Source: Bradyrhizobium sp. AS23.2
Lineage (GTDB): Bacteria > Pseudomonadota > Alphaproteobacteria > Rhizobiales > Xanthobacteraceae
Length of the DNA: 43,024 nucleotides
Direction: 5' to 3'
Assembly: GCF_001908185.1 (NCBI RefSeq)
Contig: NZ_LGHM01000094.1
Coordinates: 1-43,024, forward strand
Shown here: positions 25,828 to 33,539 of the stretch, one piece after another
Layout of the letters: each line of letters opens with the position of its first letter
Numbering within the stretch: the stretch's first letter is position 1
Translations under genes and position numbers: made by a program
Notes under the pieces: model-generated
Database searches by the model: none
Seen by the model: the letters and a program-made list of their open reading frames with translations, nothing else
What the model was told of the DNA's origin: nothing

Positions 25828-26841
25828 CTATTGCAGGCGTGCTGCAGATGCATCGATTGGAAGCGATGAGGGGCGATCGAGATGAATCATCCGGTGTTGC
25901 GCTGGCTGACGCAGCGTCTCCGATGGTGATTCTCCGAACAGCGTGCGATAGGCAACCGAAAATCGTCCAAGTTCCCAGAAGCCATGGTCGGTGACGATGC
26001 GAGTGACGCTAGTTCGGTTGGCCTCCGCAGCCAGAAGCGCGCTGCGCACGAGATGCAGTCGACGCAAGGTGAGATACCGTATTGGCCCCATACCGAGATG
26101 TTCTTCGCATGAAGCACGAAGCGTGCGCTCGGCCACGCCAATGCCCGCACAAATTTCGGTCAGATAAAGCGGCCGATCGGGATGTGCCGCCAGGAATTCC
26201 TCGAACCGCATCATGATTGCATCATGGCGGTGGCCGCCCGTCTTGATCGGTCGAGCGGTGCTTTCACTGAGGCAGCGTACCATGATGTGAATGAGTCGCT
26301 CTTCCAGCGCTCTTCCTACCTCCGGCAGCTCGAGAATATCCGGCGATTCATGCGCGAGCTGTCCGACTGCGTTGTGAAGCCTCAATAGCCGTGACATCAA
26401 AGCAGCATCGGGGCGGACGATACTCCCCAGCTGCGTCTCTGCAAGTTCACCGCCTGTGATGGCTTTAAGAGCGGTATTCCATTCGTTGGTAGGAAGGGAC
26501 ATTGCGCCGTTTCGAACGTCACGACCGAAACGCTTATGGATCACACCTCCACGGCTGACGATCACGTCGCCAGGCAGGACCTCGAGGCCGCAGTACGTCA
26601 ATGTCGGAGATTGTGGGTCGGTCAGAAAGGAGATTGCCTTGCGGTCCGGCTTGTGCACGACAGTGGCGACCTGTGGCAGAGCCGAGTGAAACCGCTGCAT
26701 CCAGAGCCGGTCAAAGCGAACTTTGGTAATTTCAGTGTCAAAGCATCCCCTCGCTGTGGGGAATACCTCTACGTCTGCCCCCTGAACGGCCGCGGCGCAG
26801 ACTTCCGGATCGGTAAACCTCAGAACTGCGCACCACGGCAT
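25828..26841 (-). CDS. AraC-family transcriptional regulator 2
   Basis: The 337-residue paralogue of the regulator at 24658-25629. The C-terminal AraC domain (about 230-330) reads LTEICAGIGVAERTLRASCEEHLGMGPIRYLTLRRLHLVRSALL, then TSVTRIVTDHGFWELGRFSVAYRTLFGESPSETL. The ATG at 26841 has GGGGAG eight bases upstream; the open frame extends another 83 codons upstream but is serine/arginine-rich and lacks such a site. The two regulators share the segment ALE(Q/E)...HxAIMxRFEE as well as the DNA-binding half, so they arose by duplication and have diverged in the sensor half. Confidence 0.88.
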   Translation of the reverse strand: MPWCAVLRFTDPEVCAAAVQGADVEVFPTARGCFDTEITKVRFDRLWMQRFHSALPQVATVVHKPDRKAISFLTDPQSPTLTYCGLEVLPGDVIVSRGGVIHKRFGRDVRNGAMSLPTNEWNTALKAITGGELAETQLGSIVRPDAALMSRLLRLHNAVGQLAHESPDILELPEVGRALEERLIHIMVRCLSESTARPIKTGGHRHDAIMMRFEEFLAAHPDRPLYLTEICAGIGVAERTLRASCEEHLGMGPIRYLTLRRLHLVRSALLAAEANRTSVTRIVTDHGFWELGRFSVAYRTLFGESPSETLRQPAQHRMIHLDRPSSLPIDASAARLQ

Positions 26842-27291
26842 TTCTGTCTCCCCGGACGGCGGCGCTATTTTAGGTTGATGAAGCTGCGAGGGTCGAGTTG
26901 TCCTTGAGGCCAATAGACGTCGCTCGATCCGGACAATTGGATCGATCCGTGAGATCCGTTGCCGGAACTCAAGCAGGTTTTCCCGGGTGGTCTCCGGTAC
27001 GCCCCTGACCATGCCGGACGGGCTGACGGGCGAGCTGGTCGAGGAAGAAGACGAATACGCTGCTCGATGAACCGCTATGCTGCGATGCACTCATGTGCAT
27101 GTGCGGCCTGGGCGGCACGGCGGTGCTGGAATGTGCCGATTCCGCATAGACAGAGCCGGCCGGCAGCCTGACAACATGATCTCGTCATATGGTCTTTGCA
27201 AAATTCAAGAGGCTGTGGATCAAACGGCGCGAGCGCCACTCCCGCGCGACGGCCGCATGTCGGCATTCGAAAGCAATAGAAGGAGTGTATC
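26842..27291. other. Divergent intergenic stretch, no gene seen
   Basis: It separates AraC regulator 2 (minus) from the small secreted protein (plus). The open minus frame up to 27090 is judged non-coding. I found no palindrome or clear promoter. Confidence 0.45.
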
Positions 27292-27747
27292 ATGCTCTTC
27301 AAGCTGCTGTCGTTATGCTCCGGTGTTGCTGTTGTTGCGGCCTCTCTGGCGCTGGCATCGGCGCAGCCTGTCGGCTGGCCTAGCCACCATTTTGCACTCT
27401 CCGGGGCCCGAGCGACGACCCCGGTTTCCGAGCGGCTACCCAATTTCAACATCGAAGGCTTGTGCAAAGCGACCGCGGCCGATGACGCCGCGATGGGCCT
27501 GTCGTTGCCGCAGCCCGTGGAAAACTGCGTGCGCGATGAGACAGCCGCGAAACAACAGCTTGCAGCCATATGGGAACAAAATGCCGGCCCCAAGAGAGAC
27601 AGCTGCGAAGCGGAAGCAGCGATAGGCATAAGCGATAGTCAAAGCTATGTTGACCTCCTGTCCTGCATGCAAATGGCAGGCATTGCTGGGGCTGGCGCGA
27701 CAACGACGACCTTGAGAGGCGGTAGCAAGACACGAAACAAAAAGTAG
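27292..27747 (+). CDS. Secreted cysteine-containing hypothetical protein
   Basis: The 151-residue product has a signal peptide (MLFKLLSLCSGVAVVAASLALASA, cut after residue 24). The mature part contains four cysteines (GLCKAT, VENCVRD, RDSCEAE, LLSCMQM) that could form two disulphides, and ends in a glycine/lysine-rich tail (GGSKTRNKK). No named domain is recognised. AAGGAG is about seven bases before the ATG, a strong site. It is followed 93 nt later by the sensor cyclase on the same strand. Confidence 0.7.
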   Translation: MLFKLLSLCSGVAVVAASLALASAQPVGWPSHHFALSGARATTPVSERLPNFNIEGLCKATAADDAAMGLSLPQPVENCVRDETAAKQQLAAIWEQNAGPKRDSCEAEAAIGISDSQSYVDLLSCMQMAGIAGAGATTTTLRGGSKTRNKK

Positions 27748-27840
27748 TTGTGGCTGCGCGACGAACCTAGCCGTTGTTGGGCTGGTCGTGGCGTCACATC
27801 AAGCAACCGCCCTTGATATTGATGCGACAGCGACGTCGCC

Positions 27841-30800
27841 GTGAAACTCCGACGAGCCATGCGTGCGGCAACAAGCGGGGGGGCGGCAGTGGTTAATGCA
27901 ATCGCAAAGTCGAGTGCAGTCGCGCCGGCAGGGTCGTTCACGACGCCGCCTTGGCGCCGCTTGCTCATAACATGCCTTATCGCGTTCCTTGGCCCGTTTA
28001 TTATTGCGCTTCCGCAGGTGTCTCCGGCACGCGCGCTCGACAAGGTCTCGCTCCAGCTCAAGTGGAAGCATCAGTTCCAATTCGCCGGCTACTATGCCGC
28101 CGTCGAGAAAGGGTACTACCGCGAGCAGGGCCTTGAGGTCGAAATTCGCGAAGGCGGTCCGACGATCGATGCCGGCGCCACCGTGGCGGCCGGCGGCGCC
28201 GACTTCGGTGTCTGCACGACCGGCGCTCTGCTGGACAGTAACAAGCGGGCCAACGCGGTCGTGCTCGCCGTGATTTTCCAGCATACCGCCGCCATCATCC
28301 TCGCGCCCTACCGCGCCGGCATCCGCACAGTCTCCGAATTGAAGGGGCATCGCCTGATGGATCGGCCGGGGAACGACGACCTCGTGGCGATGCTGAAGTA
28401 CGAGGGGGTCGATTATGCGAGCCTGCCCCGCGTCGATCACGACGGCAATCCGCGCGATCTGCTGAACGGCAATGCGGACGCGATGGTGGCCTACAGCACC
28501 AACGAGCCTTATGCGCTCGATAAGCTTGGTACACCCTATCTGGTCTTCTCGCCGCGTGCCTCCGGATTGGACTTCTATGGCGATAACCTCTGCACGTCGA
28601 GGCAGCAGGTGGCGGCGCGTCCGGAGCGGGTGCGCGCGTTTCGCGCTGCCAGCCTGAAGGGCTGGCAGTATGCGCTCGCGCACAAGGAGGAGATCGTCGA
28701 CCTCATCCGGCGGCGCTACGCCGAACAGAAGACTGGCGAGGCCCTGCTGTTCGAGGCCAAGCAGACCGAGCTGTTCGTCGAGCCCAACCTGATTCCGATC
28801 GGCAGTCAGAGCACGGAACGCTGGAAGGACATCGCCAACGCCTATGTCAAGCTGGGCATGTTGAGTGAGGCAGAGCTGCCTGCGGGGATGATCTATCTGC
28901 CGGACGACGCAGGTTTGCTGAACGGGTTGGCGTTCGCGCCACTGGCGTGGGCCGTGCTGGCGCTCCTTGTCCTGTGTGGACTTGGATGGTTGCTGTACCG
29001 TCGGCGCGGGCGCGCGTTAGGCCCGCTGGGGCTGAACACGGTGATGTCGGGCCTCTTCGTTCTGCTCAGCATTCCCGTTTTGGTTTTCATTCTCCTGTAT
29101 AACTATCACCAGAACGCCGCCGCGATCAGGGCAACCCTGAAGGACGAGGTCTCGAAGACCAAACAGGTCAGCATCGAGGAAGCAGAGAACCTGATAAATC
29201 CGGTCGTGTCTACGCTCGCGCAGCTTGCGTCGATCGCTGCCCAAGACCCCGACGCCTTCAAAAGGGAGGAGAGCCGGGACCTGCTCTACCACGCACTCAC
29301 CTCGGCAAGGCAGATCGACGCGGCGTATGTTAGCTTTGAAGACGGCTTCCATCGCGTCGTGACCCGGATGGATGACGACCGCAGGCGCTCCGATCCCAAG
29401 ATTCCGTCGTCCGCTAACTGGCATACCAGCTACATCGACAGCTTTGCGGGCAACCTCCGGCGGGTGCGCCATCGCACGTTTTTCGATACCTGGCCGCACG
29501 TGGTGGGGAGCTATGACGTCCCGACGGTCGAGGATATCAGGACCCTGCGGGGGTACCAGGCGGCAAAAGTCGCGCGCACCCTCATCATCGAGCAACCGGC
29601 GCTCAATCCGGATACCGGATATCCGGTCATTTTCGTTAGATATCCGATTATCAGGAACGGCGCATTCATCGGCTGCGCCTCCGCCAACATCACGCTCGAC
29701 ATCATATCGCGGTTTCTCACCAGCCATCGCGCCAGCCCCCGCAGCACGACACTCATTGCCAATCCGAATAACGGCATGATCATCGCGTTTCCCGATCAGA
29801 AGAAGGGGGTCCACATCCTCAATGGTCACCTGGAAATCGCGAAGCTGGATGACATCGCGGACGACAATGTGCGGGAAGCTTATCGGTTGCAGAGCGCGAC
29901 CAATCGCGACGACTTCTTCTTTCGCTCTCCGCAGAACGGCGAAGAGGTCAGCGCGTCGTTCGCGCGGTTTCCAGGCAGCTTCGGGCAGCCCTGGCAGTTC
30001 GTCATCCTGACGCCGACCAGCGACTTTGTCGGCAACCTTGAGCGAACCAACCGACAAATGATTTTTCTGATCGCAGCGCTGACCGGCATCGAGCTCATGC
30101 TGATCTATTTCTTTTCGAGGCGGCTCTCGCGTCCAATCGAAGGGATCTCGCGGGGATTGAGGTCGATCGAGGATCTGTCCTTCACACATGCCGTGCCGGC
30201 GACGTCGAACATCACGGAGATCAAGGACCTGCAGACCGCGGTCAGGCTGTTCGAGACCTCGCTGCGATCTTTTTCCTCGTTCGTGCCTCTCGATGTGGTC
30301 CGGGAGCTGATCAAGACCGGCATTCCGCTGACGCTCGGCGTCGAACAACGCTTCATGACTATATTGTTTGCCGATCTGAAGGACTTCTCCACCCTCGCCG
30401 AGCATATGGCGCCCAACGATCTGCTCAGTCAGCTGTCCGTCTATTTCGAAGCGGTGTCGCAGGCAATCGCGGAGGAGCACGGCACCGTCGACAAGTTCAT
30501 CGGCGACGGGATCATGGCATTCTGGGGTGCGCCCGCTCGCCGGCCAGACCACGCGCTTCGCGCCTGCCGCGGCGCTTTGCGTGCAACACGGCGCATGCGC
30601 GAGATCAACGAGGCGTGGAACGCAGCGGGACGACCGCCGCTTACGCTTCGGATCGGCCTGCATTGCGCGGACGTCCTGGTCGGCAACGTGGGTTCGAGTG
30701 AGCGACTGAGCTACACGGTAATGGGCGACGGTGTGAACGTCGCAGCCCGCCTTGAGGGCATCAACAAGAATTTCGGCACGACGATCTGCATCAGCGACAG

Positions 30801-31104
30801 CATATCGGAAGCCGCAGGCGGAGATATCGTGGCCCGACCGATCAAAACGGTGCAGGTCAAAGGTCGCAAGCACGAGTTCATGGTCTATGAACTATTGGGA
30901 ATCAGGAACACCGACGATCCGCAACTGGCTCCGCCGGACGGCTTCGAAAGACTCTGTGAGATGACGCGAGTGGCATCGAGCTATTTCGAGCAGCGCGACT
31001 TCGATGAAGCGGCACGGCGCTACGAGGAAATGTTAATCGCATTTCCCCTGGACCCGCTGGCCAAATCGTTGCTCTCCATGTGCCGCGCGGCGGCGACTGC
31101 ATAG
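27841..31104 (+). CDS. Sensor adenylate/guanylate cyclase: NMT1 - dCache - HAMP - class III cyclase
   Basis: Predicted membrane cyclase of 1,087 residues, GTG start. Domains in order: membrane segment or signal (41-58); periplasmic NMT1/THI5-like substrate-binding domain (about 67-345, SLQLKWKHQFQFAGYYAAVE, GGADFGVCTTGALL); helix (366-386); basic turn (RRRGRALG); helix (401-421); periplasmic dCache domain (about 422-735); helix (741-757); HAMP (758-815); class III cyclase (about 835-1015); short helical repeats to the end. Cyclase residues present are Asp845 (LFADLKDFS), Lys885 and Asp889 (DKFIGDG), Asn966 and Arg970 (MGDGVNVAAR). These support an active enzyme making cAMP, with the Lys favouring ATP. 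It should couple a bound periplasmic ligand to cyclic nucleotide. The ligand is unknown. A seven-G run at 27877-27883 makes the N-terminal 12 residues less certain. Confidence 0.88.
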   Translation: MKLRRAMRAATSGGAAVVNAIAKSSAVAPAGSFTTPPWRRLLITCLIAFLGPFIIALPQVSPARALDKVSLQLKWKHQFQFAGYYAAVEKGYYREQGLEVEIREGGPTIDAGATVAAGGADFGVCTTGALLDSNKRANAVVLAVIFQHTAAIILAPYRAGIRTVSELKGHRLMDRPGNDDLVAMLKYEGVDYASLPRVDHDGNPRDLLNGNADAMVAYSTNEPYALDKLGTPYLVFSPRASGLDFYGDNLCTSRQQVAARPERVRAFRAASLKGWQYALAHKEEIVDLIRRRYAEQKTGEALLFEAKQTELFVEPNLIPIGSQSTERWKDIANAYVKLGMLSEAELPAGMIYLPDDAGLLNGLAFAPLAWAVLALLVLCGLGWLLYRRRGRALGPLGLNTVMSGLFVLLSIPVLVFILLYNYHQNAAAIRATLKDEVSKTKQVSIEEAENLINPVVSTLAQLASIAAQDPDAFKREESRDLLYHALTSARQIDAAYVSFEDGFHRVVTRMDDDRRRSDPKIPSSANWHTSYIDSFAGNLRRVRHRTFFDTWPHVVGSYDVPTVEDIRTLRGYQAAKVARTLIIEQPALNPDTGYPVIFVRYPIIRNGAFIGCASANITLDIISRFLTSHRASPRSTTLIANPNNGMIIAFPDQKKGVHILNGHLEIAKLDDIADDNVREAYRLQSATNRDDFFFRSPQNGEEVSASFARFPGSFGQPWQFVILTPTSDFVGNLERTNRQMIFLIAALTGIELMLIYFFSRRLSRPIEGISRGLRSIEDLSFTHAVPATSNITEIKDLQTAVRLFETSLRSFSSFVPLDVVRELIKTGIPLTLGVEQRFMTILFADLKDFSTLAEHMAPNDLLSQLSVYFEAVSQAIAEEHGTVDKFIGDGIMAFWGAPARRPDHALRACRGALRATRRMREINEAWNAAGRPPLTLRIGLHCADVLVGNVGSSERLSYTVMGDGVNVAARLEGINKNFGTTICISDSISEAAGGDIVARPIKTVQVKGRKHEFMVYELLGIRNTDDPQLAPPDGFERLCEMTRVASSYFEQRDFDEAARRYEEMLIAFPLDPLAKSLLSMCRAAATA

Positions 31105-31367
31105 GATAGGGTGTAGCAAGGGCAGGGATCGGATGTAGGTCCGCTCAGGTCTATTGCGGCGGTGTAGCCAACTGTGGACTAGTGTCAGGTCTACTGCCGG
31201 GTGATGCGCAACGGCTTCACTGTAAGCTGCAACCCCGCCGATCAACGCCGCACAAGCGCGTGACCCGCCCAAGAAGTCACCTCGATTTGATGTTTCGCGC
31301 GAGCGAAATGCGGGAACCACTGCCAGAGGTGGTAATTAGCCGTCATCTCAAACGCAGGGAGCAAGCC

Positions 31368-31847
31368 ATGACAAACCTAAAGCTTGTTGGTGCAGCCGTA
31401 ATTGCGGCATCTGCTCTGTCGAGTCCTGCACTGGCGCAGGCGGTCATCTCCAATCCGGCCGCCTGCGAAACCGAGTTCGCCAGTGCCAACTGCGAGAATA
31501 TCGGAGCCGGGAGTCCCCTCGATCCCCGCGCCACGGGTTCTTATCATCGGCGAACGGCCTATCGCCAGCCGGCCTACGTTGCCGCGGGCGTGACGGGCGC
31601 TGCCCTCGGCACAGCCGCGGCCGTTGCGGCCACGCCGTTTAACGTCGCGACCGCGCCCTACCGTGGCTGGCGCAATGCCTACGGCGCGTACGGCATGTAC
31701 GGCCAACCCGCTATGTACGGCGGCGGCATGTACGGTGAAAACGGCTGGTATGGCGACTGGAACACCTACGCCACACGCAACGGTATCGTCTGCAGGCCCG
31801 GCACCTTGGTCAAGCTTGACGACGGCCGCCAGCATCCCTGCCAATAG
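31368..31847 (+). CDS. Secreted Gly/Tyr-rich small protein
   Basis: The 159-residue product has a signal peptide (MTNLKLVGAAVIAASALSSPALA, cut after residue 23), an alanine-rich hydrophobic stretch (VAAGVTGAALGTAAAVAATPF) and a Gly/Tyr/Met-rich region with imperfect repeats of MYG (AYGMYGQPAMYGGGMYGENGWYGDW). Four cysteines occur, two at each end of the mature part (AACETE, ANCENI, VCRPG, HPCQ). Proteins of this build are frequent in Bradyrhizobium as surface or stress proteins, without known function. AGGGAG is seven bases before the ATG. Confidence 0.75.
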   Translation: MTNLKLVGAAVIAASALSSPALAQAVISNPAACETEFASANCENIGAGSPLDPRATGSYHRRTAYRQPAYVAAGVTGAALGTAAAVAATPFNVATAPYRGWRNAYGAYGMYGQPAMYGGGMYGENGWYGDWNTYATRNGIVCRPGTLVKLDDGRQHPCQ

Positions 31848-31873
31848 GTCATCCGCTCTGCCGCTAAACAGTT

Positions 31874-31896
31874 CGGGCGGCCCCAAGGGCCGCCCG
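31874..31896. terminator. Terminator between convergent genes
   Basis: CGGGCGGCCC (31874-31883) pairs perfectly with GGGCCGCCCG (31887-31896) around CAA, followed by TCTAATG. The U tract is poor, but the stem is strong and the position, between the secreted-protein stop and the Lrp stop, fits. Confidence 0.7.
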
Positions 31897-31969
31897 TCTA
31901 ATGCCGAACTCTGGTTTGGCGTTTTGCGTCGTCGCCCCTTCGATTTGAGCGAGATGACTGTCCGTTGCT

Positions 31970-32440
31970 TCACAACAGATAGTTCGTTGGCACAGCTGTG
32001 GTGAATTTGAGTTCTTCCATAGAAATGGAAGAGTTGATCTGTGAAAATTCCAGCTTCTCGATCATCGCCTTGTAGACCTGATCATAAGCTGCGACGTCTG
32101 GGACGAGCACCTTCAGGATGTAGTCGACCGTCCCTGTGAGCCGATAGGCTTCGACGATCTGCGGGATGCTCTCGATCATCTGGCGGAATTTGACGAGCCA
32201 CGCCATTTCGTGCCGCGGCGCGGTGACCGAGATAAATACCGTCATGGGCACGCCGGCCCTTTTGGGATCGACAAGCGTCACGCGTTTGCGAATGACGCCG
32301 GCCTCCTCCATCCGTCGGATGCGGCGCCAGCAAGGCGTTTGCGAAAGTCCAACTTCCTCCGCGATCTCGCCGACCGGACGGTCGCGTTGCTGAAGCAGGT
32401 CGAGAATCTTCCGATCGGTCTCATCGAAGCTTGTCGTCAT
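31970..32440 (-). CDS. Lrp/AsnC-family regulator, DecR/CyuR-like
   Basis: The 156-residue regulator has an N-terminal helix-turn-helix (DRKILDLLQQRDRPVGEIAEEVGLSQTPCWRRIRRMEEAGVI, residues 9-50) and a C-terminal RAM ligand-binding domain (about 65-150). From memory it resembles E. coli DecR (TPCW[RK]R, conserved SSxxMExxKxTTxxP at the end), which senses cysteine and controls cysteine desulfidase. The gene's ATG overlaps the VOC gene stop (ATGA), so they are translationally coupled. Divergent from an operon that ends in a cysteine desulfhydrase, which fits a cysteine-responsive regulator. Ligand identity is inference. Confidence 0.87.
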   Translation of the reverse strand: MTTSFDETDRKILDLLQQRDRPVGEIAEEVGLSQTPCWRRIRRMEEAGVIRKRVTLVDPKRAGVPMTVFISVTAPRHEMAWLVKFRQMIESIPQIVEAYRLTGTVDYILKVLVPDVAAYDQVYKAMIEKLEFSQINSSISMEELKFTTAVPTNYLL

Positions 32441-33303
32441 ATCTGGATAAACTCCGTCAGAGTGCCGCCGGAATCGGCGGGGGAGACGAAAACGCTTTTC
32501 CCGCACTTGCTCTTCACGAAGCCGATCGATTTTGATTGCAGGTGCGCCTGCGTCGCTGCGATGTCAGCAACTGCGATCTGAAGCGCTGCAAAATCTCCGC
32601 GAAGGATCTTTTCGGGATCCATTCCGGAGTAGTATTCGGTGATAGCGGCAGGCGTCATGCATATGATCGACGCTGATTTTTCGCCGGTCGTCACCGAGAA
32701 TCCGTTTTCCACTTCTCGGATATTTCCTGCCGCGTATAGGCGGGCATAGGCACGCGCATTCTCTTCCGGTGACGTAGAGGCAACCACAATGCCGCTCAAC
32801 GCCAGCGCTCCGTTGGCGTGGGTCATCAGTTCGGGGCGCCAGACCATGTCCCGGGTTTTGTGTTCGCACATGAACATTTCGCCCCTGGGCACTTCACGTT
32901 GCTCGAAAGTGGTGACGGAAAATGCAGCGGTGCCCGTGCTTCCGTCGGGCAAGGGCAGCGGGCGCGAGAACTCCATGACGTCGCTGGTGGCGATTCCCAG
33001 TTCGGCAAGCGAGGCGCGCGCCTCGTGAGCGTCGCCAATCCGGCAGGCGATCGCCGACATGCCTTCTCCGCGCTCGGCGAGCAGTTTTCGCTTTCCGGCA
33101 TTGCGCGGAGTTTCCGCGATCACCCCGAGCAGTTCGAAGTAGTCGTCGGAAAAGATGATCGTGTAGTTCGCGCTCCCCATGTGAGGGCTGTGCGTTCCGC
33201 GCGGTGACAGCGTGAAGCCGAGAGCGGCAATGCGCTTGGCCGCGGCATCCAGGTCGGAAACCAGAAGGACGATGTGATCGACGCCTTTGACGGGATGGGT
33301 CAT
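32437..33303 (-). CDS. VOC-superfamily (glyoxalase-like) protein
   Basis: The 288-residue protein has two vicinal-oxygen-chelate modules: the first starts GVDHIVLLVSDLDAAAKRIAALGFTLSPRGTHSPHMGSANYTIIF and ends before about residue 130, the second runs from about 155 to the end. His10 and the GTHSPHMG region are conserved in the Glyoxalase_3-type family. Possible activities include isomerase, lyase, dioxygenase or a thiol-conjugate hydrolase. It is the first gene of the coupled VOC-Lrp pair and is divergent from the ABC-transporter operon, so it probably acts on the same substrate. Its reaction is not predictable. Confidence 0.85.
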   Translation of the reverse strand: MTHPVKGVDHIVLLVSDLDAAAKRIAALGFTLSPRGTHSPHMGSANYTIIFSDDYFELLGVIAETPRNAGKRKLLAERGEGMSAIACRIGDAHEARASLAELGIATSDVMEFSRPLPLPDGSTGTAAFSVTTFEQREVPRGEMFMCEHKTRDMVWRPELMTHANGALALSGIVVASTSPEENARAYARLYAAGNIREVENGFSVTTGEKSASIICMTPAAITEYYSGMDPEKILRGDFAALQIAVADIAATQAHLQSKSIGFVKSKCGKSVFVSPADSGGTLTEFIQI

Positions 33304-33539
33304 GCAATGCTTCTCGATGAGTGAATCAGGGATTTGCCTCTATTGTATAGTTTATTTGTCCACGTAATAGGGTAATCGTGAGGTACAATTTCTAGTATAT
33401 GGGCCATAAGTTGGATCGAAAATACAAAAATATTCTATTTTGTAGTTTTTATTGACATTCCATGACGAGTATTGGAACAGTGCCGCGTTCGCAGCGCGGC
33501 AGGTGCAGTTTGCGGAATTTCGAGGCTAGGAGGGACGTT
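33304..33539. promoter_or_regulatory. AT-rich divergent control region
   Basis: This 236-nt gap between the VOC gene and the binding-protein gene is much more AT-rich than its flanks, which suits two promoters and an Lrp-type regulator. TATACAAT on the minus strand (about 33340-33347) and TTGACA on the plus strand (33452-33457) are possible promoter elements, but I could not complete either pair. Confidence 0.5.
33423..33444. promoter_or_regulatory. Candidate Lrp-family operator
   Basis: TACAAAA (33423-33429) and TTTTGTA (33438-33444) form a perfect 7-bp inverted repeat with an AT-only-plus-one-C spacer of 8. It lies eight bases upstream of TTGACA, a typical place for an Lrp-type activator. 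Confidence 0.45.

Noticed and set aside
26842..27090. 83-codon N-terminal extension of AraC regulator 2
   Set aside because: Serine/arginine-rich, no ribosome site, while ATG at 26841 has GGGGAG and the family length fits.
29017..30873. Long antisense open frame (618 codons) over the cyclase gene
   Set aside because: GC-rich codon bias produces long antisense frames; it has no domain, no start context, and the plus-strand gene has clear domains.
31147..31200. Two near-identical 13-mers (TCAGGTCTAYTGC) 40 bases apart
   Set aside because: Too short and only two copies; no array or site is supported. No CRISPR array was seen anywhere in the window.
33452..33480. TTGACA as a complete sigma-70 promoter
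   Set aside because: No acceptable -10 hexamer at 16-18 bases; kept only as a possible element.
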